Positions 1 to 12,289 of a stretch of 64,000 nucleotides of DNA are shown one piece after another (within the stretch, counting starts at the first letter, position 1; the number at the start of each line of letters is the position of its first letter). This DNA comes from Pomphorhynchus laevis (Eukaryota; Acanthocephala; Palaeacanthocephala; Echinorhynchida; Pomphorhynchidae), in contig WNNJ02001396.1 of assembly GCA_012934845.2 (NCBI GenBank), positions 62,001 through 126,000 of the forward strand, written 5' to 3'. Made by a program: the position numbers and the translations under genes. The notes under the pieces were generated by a model that was given only the letters and a program-made list of their open reading frames with translations, did not search any database and was not told the origin of the DNA.

Positions 1-208
1 ATGAAAAATTATCATAATCACAGAATTAACAGTTCCCGGTAAATACGGTTGTTATGTGGTTTATTTGTCAAAAATTCCACTTAATTATTAATTGCTTAAC
101 AAATGAATGTAAACAGATCAATTAGTAAAATTATTTTTAAACACCAAAGCACAAAATAAGCAAAACGTTTTAGTAAATATTCAATATATTGCTTGATATC
201 TTTATTAT

Positions 209-1417
209 TTAATGATTTTTACTACGTTGCCCTTGCTTTTGTTTGATACATTTTGGCATTGGTGAGGACGCGGCTTCACCTAATTTTCTTAGCTTTGATA
301 GAATAAATGTCAATTCAGTGAAACAGCTAGATGAAGCGGTGATAAGAACAAGTGATTCATTGACAAGGGAATTATGTTTGATATGATCAAGGATTCCGGT
401 AAAAAGATTGCATAACTTTTTAAACGAATCACTTATTGATTGTAATTCTTCCAGATCGTCTGCATTAAGAGTAACGTCATTGCCTTTACCTTTCTTCTTT
501 TTACTATCTGTTTTACTGTCAACTGCACCCAATTGTGTTTCACTTTTCTTATCATCCGCATCTTCTTCACCTTCTACTGCATCAGTACTATCAGGTTCAT
601 CATCTGCTACTTTGCTTTCATTGATGTCTTCACTTGCATCATTATCGTTATATTCCTCGTTAGTGTCTTCATTTTCCGCACTATCACCTTCATTATTATT
701 CCAACCTTGAACAATGCTCTCAAATGTGGAATCCTCATCATCACTAGTAGGTGCATAATTACCAGTTCGTGCTTGTTCATCCGACCTATTCAGAGTATCT
801 TCATCATAATCTAAATCTTCGTCGTCGGTATCCATTAGTGTATTATCTGTATCAATTAAATTATTACCTTCATTCGCCGTTTGGCTTTCATCAGCGTCCA
901 TTTTGGATGTGGTAACGTCATCTTTTACCTTGCCAGTGGAAGTCGAGACATCAGGCTTTTTCGCTGGCGGATTAACAATTTCGTCAAAGACTTCCATTAG
1001 TTCAATCAACTTATATGCTCCTCTGCAGAAACCGTCAACAGATGTAATTGTAGCAGAGTCTAAATCTAAATGATCTCGAGGAGCACGCAACCGCGACACT
1101 CTGAGCAAGCGTAGATTACTTGTTGTTCGTTTACAAATAGACTTCAAATCATCCTCATAACGCTTCACGTCTAGATCGTAGTTAAACCATAAAGTACACC
1201 TATTCTTAGCCTTCAATGATGATCCATCATGCCTATCGTCTGAAATACCTGCTCTACGCTTTCTCTCCTTTAAATGTTTTTGAAGCCGGAAAGACTGTAT
1301 AATACCAAATGTAAAATCCAGCATGTGTTCAGACGCTAAAACTAAATCCATCACCACAAAATTTGCAGTGGAGTCAAGTGAACTAGTTATAGTAGAATTT
1401 CTATCTCTTGTACACAT
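209..1417 (-). CDS. Unrecognised acidic protein, 402 aa, single exon
   Basis: The open frame runs from ATG at 1417 to TAA at 209-211, and an AATAAA signal (minus strand, 206-201) follows the stop at once, so this looks like a genuine gene end. Residues 1-160 are a mixed, probably helical domain with a basic patch near 48-56 (KERKRRAG). Residues 170-300 are a low-complexity acidic linker rich in D, E, N, S and T. Residues 300-310 are lysine-rich (SKKKKGKG), a possible nuclear signal. Residues 315-385 are again helical, with a lysine/glutamine tail. I see no signal peptide or membrane segment. I do not recognise the family. An acidic linker between two helical domains would fit a nuclear or chaperone-like scaffold, but that is only inference. 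Base composition is clearly less AT-rich than the flanks. Other exons upstream are possible but not seen. Confidence 0.7.
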   Translation of the reverse strand: MCTRDRNSTITSSLDSTANFVVMDLVLASEHMLDFTFGIIQSFRLQKHLKERKRRAGISDDRHDGSSLKAKNRCTLWFNYDLDVKRYEDDLKSICKRTTSNLRLLRVSRLRAPRDHLDLDSATITSVDGFCRGAYKLIELMEVFDEIVNPPAKKPDVSTSTGKVKDDVTTSKMDADESQTANEGNNLIDTDNTLMDTDDEDLDYDEDTLNRSDEQARTGNYAPTSDDEDSTFESIVQGWNNNEGDSAENEDTNEEYNDNDASEDINESKVADDEPDSTDAVEGEEDADDKKSETQLGAVDSKTDSKKKKGKGNDVTLNADDLEELQSISDSFKKLCNLFTGILDHIKHNSLVNESLVLITASSSCFTELTFILSKLRKLGEAASSPMPKCIKQKQGQRSKNH

Positions 1418-2038
1418 CGCTTAGCTTTTAGATACAAAAATGTTTCGCTAAAGCACCGTAGGGCTTAAAGCGCGTATCTTAAAACGGTTGCTTAGCAATT
1501 CGCAGTGATTGTACAAATATTTTCTATTGACATTTTATTATATTTAAAAAATAATGTTTAGACGTTGCTGTGGAGATGGATAAAATTTTAATTTTGTCAG
1601 TTTTGCGTAATTTATAAAGAGAATAAAATTATAAAATTATTTATTATTTATTTATTTTTATTTACTTAAGTCATTATTGTGTTAGAATTGATTTTCCTAA
1701 ATAATATTTCTGACAAAAAATATTTAACAGTTTCATTGCTTAAATTCACTACGTGTGATTCAGTTTTCATATATTATTAGATTTTTAAAAACTTTGAAAA
1801 TAATCGAAACTTATATTCGTTTCGATTTTATCATTAGTCGTATAAAATAAATTACTATAACACGCGATTTGCATCATTCGCTAATGCTTAGGCATATAAT
1901 TAAAATAATGGACTAATTGATTTGCAAATAAAAATTTTTTGTATATCTACAGAACTAATATTTTTTTAGGGCAGGCTTCATTTTTAACCTGCTGACTTCT
2001 TCATCTAAGTTATATGATCTATGCCAATATCACTGTAG
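1418..2038. other. AT-rich intergenic stretch, nothing recognised
   Basis: No open frame, repeat match within the window or RNA gene is evident. The first ~100 bases lie just upstream of the acidic-protein gene and may hold its promoter, but no specific motif can be defended. Confidence 0.4.
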
Positions 2039-2039
2039 G

Positions 2040-2215
2040 TATATATAAAATATATTGTATAAATGGATCGAAGAACAAGGGCCGAAACCTGAAAACATAG
2101 CAGTTCCTCATAATGATCTCTAATCCTTATTATGATATCTCGTCTGTTATTTATTATTCAATTTATAAAAATTGACTTTTATATTAAATTTCAATTTTAA
2201 ATTTTAATTTAATAT
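2040..2215 (+). repeat. Terminal-repeat fragment of the Penelope-like RT element
   Basis: Carries the recurring end motif of this window (GCCGAAACCTGAAAACATAG, then ATGATCTCTAATCC and a CGTCTGTTATTTATTA tail) followed by the AATTGACTTTTAT block. The same order of blocks flanks the RT bodies at 4.4-5.3 kb and 58.5-60 kb. Confidence 0.6.
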
Positions 2216-2238
2216 AAATTATAGAAAATATTATAGAA

Positions 2239-3033
2239 AATTACATTCTAAAGTGGTTATATCGCTTAGTTAATGACTATTTACTTATTATAAATTGATG
2301 GTCATTTAATTGAACAAATTCAATCGCGTTTCGTAAATACAGTTTTATAAATATTGGCCATTAAGCCTGCTAAAAAAGGTAAATAGCAAAATAGCTATTT
2401 GCATACTGATATATGATATTTCAGTCGTGTGATCGTTTGTGAACTTTAAAAGAACTTGCTTATCGTATCCTAATATTTAGAGTGTGAATAAAAATGCATG
2501 AGCACTTGAAATCTACTAATCTTCTAGTATGAAGCTTGCAAATAAGCCTTGTGGAGAAAGCTCAAAGAGCAAAAGCCTGTCTATGAATTTGATTGTTGAT
2601 GGACTGCGATGGTTCGTTTTCCTCTTAATCTCGTAGTATTGACTATAATGCCGCATCACTAATCGATCAAATATTTTAGAATTGGTTTTTCTGACAATAT
2701 GAAAATTAATATAATATGTGATGATATTGACTTTAAAAACATTTGAATAATTTAATAGATACATATTATAAAATAGGTTACTATAAAATACTAAAAATAC
2801 CATCAAACAGAAAATATTAAAAATATATAAATCAAAACATTTAAAAATTTAAACTCTCAAGCGGAAAATATTTATGGTTGGATAATAAATAATATAATTT
2901 GTAGTGGAGAATACTAGATAACCAAATTTGGCCGAAATTTGATAACATAACAGTTCCTCCTGATGATCTCTAATCCTTATTATGATACGACGTCTGTTAT
3001 TTATTATTCATAACAATTGACTTTTATTTAAAG
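2239..3033 (+). repeat. ~0.79-kb repeat, near-identical to 55193-55985
   Basis: From about 2322 onward this copy is, as far as I can see by eye, essentially identical to the copy 52.9 kb away; only the first ~80 bases carry a few differences. The right third (2700-3033) is a decayed 3' end of the Penelope-like RT element, including its C-terminal coding remnant (…GGAAAATATTTATGGTTGG) and the terminal motif. The left part is unique to these two copies. An apparent 96-codon minus-strand frame (2806-2516) is the same in both copies; I read it as a passenger open frame, not a gene. Confidence 0.85.
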
Positions 3034-3189
3034 TTTCAATTTTTTTATTTCAACTTTATATAAAGTATATAAAATCTTATAACAATTATTTATTATCTAT
3101 AATTTTTAGCTCCTTTGACAAAATCAGCATATTTTGTACTATATGATGGAATACAATCATTGCAGTTATTTTGTTACTTGGTTATTGAT

Positions 3190-3320
3190 AAGAAATCTTT
3201 ATTCTTATACATCGTCTGTTATTTATTAGTCAATTTATAATAATTGACTTTTATTTTAAATTTCAATTTTAAATTTTAACTTAATATCAGTATATGAAAT
3301 ATTATATACAATTATTAATT
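3190..3320 (+). repeat. Terminal-repeat fragment of the Penelope-like RT element
   Basis: Contains the ATCGTCTGTTATTTATTAGT block and the AATTGACTTTTATTTTAAAT block seen at the 3' ends of other copies. The structured core motif is missing. Confidence 0.5.
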
Positions 3321-3423
3321 TTAAAATTAATTATTATTAATCAATTTTATTATTAATTATCTGTTATTTATTTTATTTTATGTTATTCATTTGCTTTTAT
3401 TTGAAAATGCAAATAAATTTGTA

Positions 3424-3500
3424 AATATGACGATGATGGCAGTATCCATCATCGTCATATAATTTAATATGACGATGATTTATTAAACGTCACATCATCG
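3424..3500. repeat. Small palindrome (ATGACGATGATGG…CCATCATCGTCAT)
   Basis: Two 13-14 base arms separated by six bases form a perfect hairpin, and a third partial copy of the arm follows at about 3470-3500. It could be a transcriptional or replication structure, or simply slippage debris. Confidence 0.5.
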
Positions 3501-3553
3501 TTTAATAATTTTAAATTATTATTTTAAAATCATTCCGTGTACAAGGATATGCC

Positions 3554-3881
3554 CAGAAATCCCAATCATTTTCGGTTATACACAAGTCAATTGTTTCCTC
3601 CGTTATATTTTATTGGTTAATGGATTGAAAGATTGTAACTAAAAATAAAATATTTTTTATTATTAAAGAATTGAGTTCAATATTTTGAGTGTTGCTGCTT
3701 AAATCATCTTAAATGTTATGTCTTTATTGTGTTAGAGGTATAGTGCTTGTCCAAATCATATATTTAGAATGCTTTTTAATATCCAACTCATTTTCATTAA
3801 GTAAATGCTTATACTTAAATTGAGCACATTTCAGTTAGAAATCTTTTATTATGTTAACCATTCCGGATTACCACTAGTTTT
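3554..3881 (+). repeat. ~325-bp repeat, paired with 9351-9676
   Basis: Begins GAAATCCCAATCATTTTCGG and ends at ATTCCGGATTACCACTAGT. A second copy with only a couple of mismatches lies at 9351-9676 in the same orientation. Together they bracket the Penelope-like cluster and the LINE in between. No coding content is recognised. Confidence 0.85.
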
Positions 3882-4046
3882 TATCATAAAAACAATCATT
3901 TTAATTTTTATCTTTAATTATTTTGTTGAAGGAAACAAAGACTTTGTCGTATTATTTTTTTCAAATAGAAATGACTCAATTTTGTATAATTAACGATCTT
4001 TGCGCGATGAGAGACAAAACAAATAAATCACATTCTTCATTAGAAA

Positions 4047-4405
4047 ATCAAATCAGCTAACTGAGTCTACGTATTTAACATAATTATAAAATAAATAAAA
4101 CATAATAATGCTAAATCAAAATTTAATAATTAAATAATAAAATTAATAATTGTTTTTAGATTTTCTATAATTTAAATCAAGTTAAAATAAAAAAAAATGA
4201 AATTTAAAATAAACGTCATTTTTATGAATTGACTAATAAATAACAGACGTTGTATCAGAATAAGAATTAGAGGTCATCAGGTGGAGCTGCTATGCTATCA
4301 GATTTCGGCCCCAACTCCTCTACCCAACATAGCAGCGTGGCCAAATACATGCTAATGATGTATTTCCTCTGATAAAACTATCTAGTATCTTATTCTAATA
4401 CAAAG
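4047..4405 (-). repeat. 3' terminal repeat of Penelope-like RT copy 1
   Basis: Read on the minus strand it follows the stop of the RT frame directly. It holds the terminal stem motif, the CTCCTGATGACCTCTAATTC-like block and the CGTCTGTTATTTATTAGTCA block, and ends at the ACGTAGACTCAGTTAGCTGAT border that recurs throughout the window. Confidence 0.75.
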
Positions 4406-4409
4406 TATA

Positions 4410-5285
4410 TTATTTATTATTCATCCATAAAAATTTGCCACTTAAGAGTTTAAATTTATTCTTTATATTATTGTGTTGATTTATATATTTTACTATTTTC
4501 TGCTTGATGCTATTTTTATAGTAACTTAGTTTAAAATATGTATCTATTAAATTATTTAAATGATTTTGAAGATAGCCAATATCATTACATATTGTTGCAA
4601 TTCTTAAAATTTCATTATTTAATGTATTATATTTAAAATTATATGGTATGCATGAATGTTCATGCAAAAATATGTTTATTGTAAATTTAAATATGTCATC
4701 TTTACGATATAAATTAATAGTAGTTTTAGTTAATGTTAATTTAATGTTCATATCTAGATATACACCTTCTTTATCATTAATATTGGTTTTGTTAAGAATA
4801 AGGCTTTCTGGATAAATGTGCTCACTAATTGAATAAAAATTATTAGAATTAATATATCGAAACATATATTTAGATTTAGTTTTTACACAGTTATGAACAA
4901 ATTCATATTCTATAAAGCTTAAAATCAAGTCAGCTATAATTGGGCTACTATTGTCTAAATATAGGTGTCCCTACTTTTAAATAATTTTAATTTATCAAAA
5001 TATTTAAGGATTCTGTTAATTCAATTTTATCCATATATTTATATTTACTTGATGGTTTAATTTTTGTTAGATATGCGTTATAGATTATTATAACATATAT
5101 ATGTATATCTTTTTCCGAATATAAGGTTAATTAATTTTACTAACGCTTCTTTAATATCTACTAAATCTAGATTTGTATAAAGCGTACTAAAATCGTATGT
5201 ATTTATATTTTGAAAATTTATTCCTTATGTGTGTTCTAAAAATTATTTTGTAGAATTAATACTGAAACAGTGTTTAATACCAGTA
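4410..5285 (-). mobile_element. Penelope-like reverse-transcriptase element, copy 1 (body)
   Basis: Minus-strand reading gives TYDFSTLYTNLDLVDIKEAL (RT motif with catalytic-type aromatic-D), GKRYTYICYNN, then SSPIIADLILSFIEYEFVHN, the IYPESLILNKTNINDKEGVY block and a C-terminal tail ending KFLWMNNK and a stop at 4410. The arrangement matches RTs with the signature PMGxNxxPLxADLFL / RYxDDI that I know from several animal genomes and regard as Penelope-like; the clade assignment is uncertain. The tail has no GIY-YIG endonuclease. This copy lacks the PMGG segment and most of the region around the YIDD box, so it is dead. The intact reading of the same parts is seen at 59.3-59.7 kb. Confidence 0.75.
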
Positions 5286-5309
5286 TTAATTTCAATATTT
5301 TATTATTAA

Positions 5310-6295
5310 AGAATTGAATCAGCTAACTGAGTCTACGTATTTAATATAATTATAAAATAAACAAAACACAATAATGCTAAATCAAAATTTAATAATTAAA
5401 TAATAAAATTAATAATTGTTTTTAGATTTTCTATAATTTAAATCAAGTTAAAAAATGAAATTTAAAATAAACGTCATTTTTATGAATTGATTAATAAATA
5501 ACAGACGTTGTATCAGAATAAGAATTAGAGGTCATCAGGAGGAACTGCTATGCTATCAGGTTTCGGCCCCTAACTCCTCTACCCAACATAGCAGCGGGGC
5601 CAAATACATGCTAATGATGTATTTCTGAGTCTACGTATTTAATATAATTATAAAATAAACAAAACATAATAATGCTAAATCAAAATTTAATAATTAAATA
5701 ATAAAATTAATAATTGTTTTTAGATTTTCTATAATTTAAATCAAGTTAAAAAAATGAAATTTAAAATAAAAGTCATTTTTATGAATTAACTAATAAATAA
5801 CAGACGTTGTATCAGAATTAGAATTAGAGGTCATCAGGAAGAACTGCTTTGCTATCAGGTTTTTCGGAACAAATCAAATCAGATAATTGAGTCTACGTAT
5901 TTAATATAATTATAAACTAAACAAAACACAATAATGCTAAATCAAAATTTAATAATTAAATAATATAATTAATAACTGTTTTTAGATTTTCTATCATTTA
6001 AATCAAGTTAAAAAAATGAAATTTAAAATAAACGTCACTTTAGTTAATTCATAAGAATTGACCTTAATTTGTAATTTAACATTTTTTATTTTAACTTGGT
6101 ATAAATTATATAAAATCTTATAACAATTATTTATTTTTTAATTATTTATAATTAAATCAGCTAACTGAGTCTACGTATTGTTATATAATTATAAAATAAA
6201 CAAAACATAATAATGCTAAATCAAAATTTAATAATTAAATAATAAAATTAATAATTGTTTTAAGATTTTCTAAAATTTAAATCAAAAAACGGAGC
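5310..6295 (-). repeat. Tandem cluster of four truncated terminal repeats
   Basis: Four head-to-tail pieces start near 5315, 5625, 5873 and 6155. Each carries the border CTGAGTCTACGTATTTAATA and the adjoining ~150-bp AT-rich block; only the first carries the full terminal stem motif, the next two are cut in or before it, and the last stops early. Tandem partial terminal repeats upstream of an internally deleted body are typical of Penelope-type elements, which often integrate as head-to-tail multimers. Confidence 0.8.
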
Positions 6296-6371
6296 ATTTC
6301 GAATTTTGGCATCTTCACTATACCTTATTACCTCTGACACTTAATGTCATAAGATGCTTTAAAGTTTGAAA

Positions 6372-9245
6372 GTTTTTTTAATGTGGCAAATGCACACAGA
6401 CTGTGTGCTTGCAAGCCCACAATAGCGAAACAGATAAAATAAAAAAAACGTTAATCGTTTAGTAGCAACGATTTTAGCTGCTTTTTGAAAAATCGGAGTG
6501 AGGATGATGATTGCAGATGATTAGGTAAGGAATTCCAAAGGAGAGGAGCAGCGATATGTAGGGATCGACGGCCGAAGTTGGTTGAGTGAATAGGTACGTG
6601 TAGCAGAAGAGAATCACAGGAACGTAGGTGAGTAGAAAGATATCGAGATTCACTTAGAGTTGGCAGATAAAGATAAGAAGGAGAATTACAATGGAGAAGG
6701 CGATAAGTCAGGCAAAGCAGACGAAAACGAACGCGATGTTCAATACTTAGCCATCCAAGTTTTGATAAATAGGAAGATATATGATCGAATTTACGAAGTC
6801 GAAAAAGGATGCGCACCGCAGTGTTAATGAGGCGTTGAAGAGGTTTAAGGGATGACTTTGAAGAGAAAACGAGAAGGCTAAGACAGTAATCAATACGTGG
6901 GAAAAGAAGGGAGGAGATAAGAGATTTACAAGAACTAAAATCTAGAGAATTTCTGACGAGACGAATATCACGGAGAAGAATATTTGAAGACCTAGTTTTA
7001 TCACGAATGAAGGAATCGAGATGCAGGTTATTGTTGAAGTGAATACTTAGAAATACTAGTTTATCTACAGCAGGAATAATTGTGGTCTGAAGATACAGAG
7101 ATGGAGGAATAACAGAAACAGTGGAAGGAAAAATCCATAACACTTTAGATTTGGTAGGATTTAGGGATATGCGCAAAGAAATTAGATGTTCTGATAGAGC
7201 ACGAAGACGATTAGATGCGGATACGAAAAGTTGGCTTAGGGAATGAGGAGACGAATGAGAATAAAGAAGTATATCATCAGCGTACTGCATTACCCTGAAG
7301 CAGAATTTACTAGTTATACAAGATAAATCTCCAAGAAGAAGCGTAAATAGAATAGGGCCAAGTACAGAACCTTGAGGTACACCACAAGAGAGAAGATAGA
7401 GGAGAACACATTGAATTAGAATGGACGGAAAATGATCGATCGGAGAGATACGAAGAGAACCAAGCCAAGGTGGACGAAGAGAAACCATAGTGATAGCGAA
7501 GACGAAAAAGAAGGATTTCGTGATCGACAATGTCGAATGCAGATGAAAGATCAAGCGATATTACCACACTACACAGTCCTTTGTCACGAGCGGAGAGCAG
7601 ATCAGAAAATACTTTATGACATGCTAGTTCGGTGGAATGATTGGAGCGGAAAGCAGATTGAAAAGAAGGGTAGAGCTGCGATGAAGAGAGATACTTGTTT
7701 ATCTGATCTAAGACAAGGTGTTCAAGAATTTTAGATATGGTTGGTAGAATTGATATTGGGCGATAAGATGAAGGAAGAGAGGGGTCAAGAGAGGGCTTTT
7801 TAAGTAGGGGACGAACAATGGACGTTTTCCAAAGAACAGGAAATATTCCATTCACTATTGACGAGTTAAAGAGGCTGGTAAGGAAAAGTGTGAAGTCTGT
7901 TGACAACAATTTGAGAATTCGAGTAGGGATTGGATCGGCAGGAGAGGACTTATAAGTTAACGAAATAAGAAGGCAAGATACCTCATCTTCAGATACCGCA
8001 AGTAGATAAAAGAGCTCAGGGATACGAACAGACCATATACAATAAGTTTGTGGAAGGACGATGATCGAATTGATTAGAGAAACAGTTTTTGAAATTAGGT
8101 AATCGGAGAATTGAGAAGGATCAAGAGTGGAGGTGACAGAGGAACGAGAAAGTAGAGAATTAAGAGTTTTCCATTTAGTTCGAGAGTCATTAGCGGAAGC
8201 CAGTTTGCTTCGCCAAAAACTATGTGCCTTAGAACGCAGAAGTTTCCTATGCGAACGACGAAGAGCAAAGAATTGGTTACGATAAAAAGATGAATCGAGT
8301 TCTGAAGATAGTCTGAGATAACGATGATAAGTTCTGAAAGAACGACGCAGAAGGCGTTTTGAAGTCACACACTCAGAGTCGAACCATGTTGCAAGATTTT
8401 GCCGTGATTGAACAAAAGTTTTAAGAGGAAGAATTTCATCGAGGATAGAGCAAAATACATTGTCAAAGAGGGTACATAAGTAATTAGGGGATTGGTAGCT
8501 AGAAGAAGGATACATTCACGGAGAGCGGTTAATATGAGAGCGAAGAAGGGAAAAGTCGAGGAATTTCCAAGAACGACACGAGATAATTTTCGCAGGAACA
8601 TTGATTTTTAACAAAGGGAGAGAACATGTAACAAGGAAGTGGTCGGATAGAGCAGGATCAGATATGCACAATGAAGAAGACAAGGCAAGACGCGTAGGTA
8701 GGGCAACAATATCGAGGGTACCGCCAAGAATATGGGTAGCAGAAGAATAATGAGGAGACATGATTTGAAAATCATGATCGTTAAATGTAGAAATCGTCTT
8801 TAGGGTATTGGAATCACGAGGACGGTCTAAGCGAACATTTATATCACCTAGTACAACGCAAGGTAAACCGGAGAGGAAGATGAAAGAAAGTAAGTTTGAC
8901 AGTTCACAGAAAAAAGAGTCAGACGGATGACATGATCCAGGTCGATAGAATAAATAGATATTGAGAAACAACGAGCCGGCTTTTACACGGAACCCAAGTA
9001 GTTCGAAAGTGAGAGGAACAAATGGCAACGGTAATGATTGCAATGGAGACCAATGGTGAGAGAAAGCTATAAGACCACCGTGGTTAATTGATCCATTTTA
9101 ACTAATAGGTCGTTGACGAGCCTTATCGACCACAGAGAGATTTAAAGAGCGGATGCGTTTAAGAGAGTAATCATTCTGATCAACGTGCCAAGATTCGGTT
9201 AAACACAAAACATCCATAGATTTATGAAGGAAAAGATCATATACT
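6372..9245 (-). mobile_element. Near-complete LINE (CR1/L2-like), family A
   Basis: One ORF2-type protein reads from about 9240 to 6451 on the minus strand. The N-terminal part is an APE-type endonuclease: VLCLTESWH near 9200, NHGGLIAF, VVLGDINVRLDR and a final SDHFLVTCSL. The reverse transcriptase follows with SYRPISILPTISKILEHLV, the catalytic SLDLSSAFDIVDH, CGVPQGSVLGPILF and QYADDILLYSH, then a thumb region (AVRILFRLRKFDHISSYLSK). The 3' end carries a palindromic hairpin (6392-6408), ATTTGCCAC and an A-run. The copy is inactive: it has a TAA within the endonuclease near 9096-9080, a TGA at 8516-8518, and a frameshift near 7390 between two long overlapping frames (8515-7310 and 7554-6451). 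The 5' end stops inside the endonuclease start, so it is 5' truncated. Confidence 0.92.
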
Positions 9246-9325
9246 GAATCAACCTTGTTACCAACATGTAACAAGGTTGATAAACCTTGTTACCAACATG
9301 TAACAAGGTTACCAACATGTAACGA
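9246..9325. repeat. Short tandem/palindromic repeat (ACCTTGTTACCAACATGTAAC)
   Basis: About three units built from ACCTTGTTACCAACATGTAA and its complement sit exactly at the 5' boundary of LINE A. It may be target-site debris or part of a LINE 5' region. Confidence 0.6.
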
Positions 9326-9350
9326 CAGCATCTTATTTCTACACAAGAAA

Positions 9351-9676
9351 TAAGAAATCCCAATCATTTTCGGTTATACACAAGTCAATTGTTTCCTCCG
9401 TTATATTTTATTGGTTAATGGATTGAAAGATTGTAACTAAAAATAAAATATTTTTTATTATTAAAGAATTGAGTTCAATATTTTGAGTGTTGCTGCTTAA
9501 ATCATCTTAAATGTTATGTCTTTATTGTGTTGGAGGTATAGTGCTTGTCCAAATCATATATTTAGAATGCTTTTTAATATCCAACTCATTTTCATTAAGT
9601 AAATGCTTATACTTAAATTGAGCACATTTCAATTAGAAATCTTTTATTATGTTAACCATTCCGGATTACCACTAGT
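9351..9676 (+). repeat. Second copy of the 3554-3881 repeat
   Basis: Same orientation and near-identical to the first copy, with at least two single-base differences. It suggests duplication of a block or two insertions of one element. Confidence 0.85.
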
Positions 9677-9944
9677 AAAGCAGTCAAGTATTATAAGTCA
9701 AATAATACTTTGATGAAATGCGTAAACTCAGTTAATGGGTCTGATTTGTGTACAAATGGTAAGATATTAAAACTTTACAGGAATAATATTTTACGAAAAA
9801 TCAAAGTAAAAAGGTTTGCAATCGACTATCAAATTAATAATTGACTTTTATTTTAAATTTAAATTTTTTATTTTAACCTGGTATAAATTATAAAAAATCA
9901 TAACAATTATTTATTTTATTATTTAATTAAATATATGCAACATG

Positions 9945-10395
9945 TTGGGTCAAAGAATGGGGGCCAAAATGTGATAGCATAGCAGTTTCTCCTAATGACC
10001 TCTAATCATTATTATGATACAATAACATATTATAACATTATAACATATCATGATACAATAAATAACATATTATTTACTTTATTTTATGTTATTTGTTTTT
10101 TATTTGAAAATGAAACCTGATAGCATAGCAGTTCCTTCTAATTACCTTGATCCTTATTCCTTATGTTGACCTCTAATCCTTATTCTGATACATCGTCTGT
10201 TATTTATTAGTCAATTCATAAAAGTTGATTTTTATTTTAAATATAAATTTTAAATTTTAACTTGATATAAATTATATAACATCTTTTATAATTATTATTT
10301 AAGATTATTATTATAATCTTATTTAATTATTTAATTATTTTATTTTTATTTATCATTATTTTTAATTTATAATTTAATATACGTAAACTCACTTA
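9945..10395 (+). repeat. Two terminal-repeat fragments of the Penelope-like RT element
   Basis: The first (about 9945-10030) carries ATGTTGGGTC and GTGATAGCATAGCAG with a divergent middle. The second (10105-10395) carries AACCTGATAGCATAGCAGTT, the CATCGTCTGTTATTTATTAG block and ends at the ACGTAAACTCA…GATCTGATTAT border. Confidence 0.65.
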
Positions 10396-10399
10396 CATG

Positions 10400-11235
10400 A
10401 TCTGATTATAAAAAGAATATTTCCTCAGAAATATTATTTAATAAATAATTATTAAAATATTATTTACACATTATTTAATAAAATAAACTATTATTTCAAA
10501 TAATTAATAATTAATTAATAATTAATATTAATTCATTTAATTCCTTTTGTTCGATATTAATGTCATAATGTCGTACAATGTTTGTCACTTCCATTTTTAA
10601 ATTAGGCGCTAAACTAACCGCCAATATCATTTTCCAAATGATTTGAAAAATATCCATTTTTAAAATAATAAACATGCAACTTTAATTATTGATATATAAT
10701 ATTTAAATTTCATTTCAGGTAAGCAGCAAAAATCAATTATATCGTATTAATTATATTAAATTAATTTATTATTAATTAAATTAAATATATTAGTGGTAAG
10801 GTGGTCACTACCATGACTATCTTATCAATAATATATCGTATTATCTTAATGTTTTGTTACGCAATTCATTATAAGACTGATACACTGTTTAAAATTTGCA
10901 TCGTAACATTTATTGTGCTTTGTTTCACGAAAAGGTTTTTACTTAACTTGAAAGCATTAAGTATAACTTCCAATATTTGGTTTGCACGTAGGTAAGTGTA
11001 ACTACTTAAAGAGAGAATTCTACTTTAGCGTAAAGTTTGAACTTTAATGTAGCTTTAGGCGTAAGACAACTATTTAACAGATGGTGTTGTACATAGTAAG
11101 ATCGAAATTATACTTTGCCAAACAATTGTTAAAACGATTTTAGACAATAATCGCCTTACAATCGATTGATGACATAATTGTTTATCTCTATTTAATTATT
11201 AAATTATTAAAAATTATTATTCTTATTAAATAACA
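10400..11235. other. AT-rich stretch, nothing recognised
   Basis: A 64-codon frame at 10801-10995 has no recognisable motif, and its hydrophobic composition is what AT-rich DNA gives by chance. No repeat of this stretch is seen elsewhere in the window. Confidence 0.35.
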
Positions 11236-11237
11236 TT

Positions 11238-11720
11238 TTTAATACATTCATTATAATGGAGAGACGATCTGGAAGCTCTGAGTTGCGCGATCCGTTTTAG
11301 CATTTTCGACGCAGAAGGTCCAGTGCATCCATTCCCAGCAAAAATCATCGGCACAAAGTGCGCTTTCTCAATACGCGCAACCCTTTCACCATATTTTGCT
11401 CGTTTTCGTTGTTAATGATACATGAATTTGGATGATACAGGACTAGCTGAGTACGACGGAGCAAGATGATTAAACACATTGATGTCCAATAAGGACCGCT
11501 CCGTACCATCATCAATCAATCCATTACAATTTGAACCTACTGCGTCGAAAGTGTTAAAACGGATCGCGCAGCTCAGAGCTTTCAGATCGTCTCTTCATTA
11601 TAATAAATGCATTAATTCCCTTCGATGTGGAATCGGATTTGCATTGGCCAGGTTTTCGTCGATGTGCATTCGGTTAGCACGATCTACCAGAAACAACTCA
11701 ATTCAAAATTGTTTCAAACA
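11238..11720. mobile_element. Fold-back remnant of an RT element with nuclease-like tail
   Basis: Two pieces of the same protein lie in opposite directions. Minus strand, about 11520-11258: ERSLLDINVFNHLAPSYSAS then YGERVARIEKAHFVPMIFAG and MLKRIAQLRASRSSLHYNE. Plus strand, about 11534-11717: VLKRIAQLRAFRSSLHYNK then SLRCGIGFALARFSSMCIRL. The shared part forms ~73-bp inverted arms (11238-11310 and 11534-11612). The family is the nuclease-like C-terminal region (…FFDVKVFNP…RVxxVExxSFTPLxFS…GGM…) found after RT domains in many invertebrate elements. The copy is a rearranged fossil. Confidence 0.7.
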
Positions 11721-12045
11721 TAATTTTTTATGGGACCCATTAGCAGGTAACCTTGTAAATGTAATGTTATACAAATAATATAATTTATTATTTTAAAAAA
11801 TAACATTTTTATATTTCGCACAATTTTTTAAACTGGTCATTTTTTCATGCTGGTTATTTGCAGGGCATTCCTTTGCGGATTTTCTTCCTCGAATATTTTG
11901 TGAAGATCCTCGTATTAGACCGAAACATAGGAAGATATCCATGCATTTTTGGTAATATTTTTTTGAAATATTTTATAAAAATTAATCTAATAATTAAAAC
12001 ACGTTTTAAGTAAACTAAAGATCATAAAATAGATATTTTTATTAC

Positions 12046-12287
12046 AAGGCGAGGAAACATGAATATTTATTTGATTAGAAAAATCCAATATTTCGACGGC
12101 ACAACGGCACGTCATCTTTAGGGTTGTGTGTTTAAGCTGTTAGAATTTTTGTTCAAAAATTATAACAGAAAAATTAAAACTGAACAAAAATTATAACAGC
12201 TTAAACACAACCCTGAAATGACGTGCCGTTGTGCCGTCGAAATATTGGATTTTTCTAATCAAATAAATATTCATGTTTCCTCGCCTT
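12046..12287. repeat. 242-bp near-perfect palindrome (fold-back element)
   Basis: The left arm starts AAGGCGAGGAAACATGAATA and the right arm ends with its complement. Arms of ~110 bases match almost perfectly around a short A/T-rich centre, and contain GACGGCACAACGGCACGTCA. It has no coding capacity. The length and end-to-end symmetry fit a fold-back MITE or a fossil of hairpin repair. Confidence 0.85.
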
Positions 12288-12289
12288 CT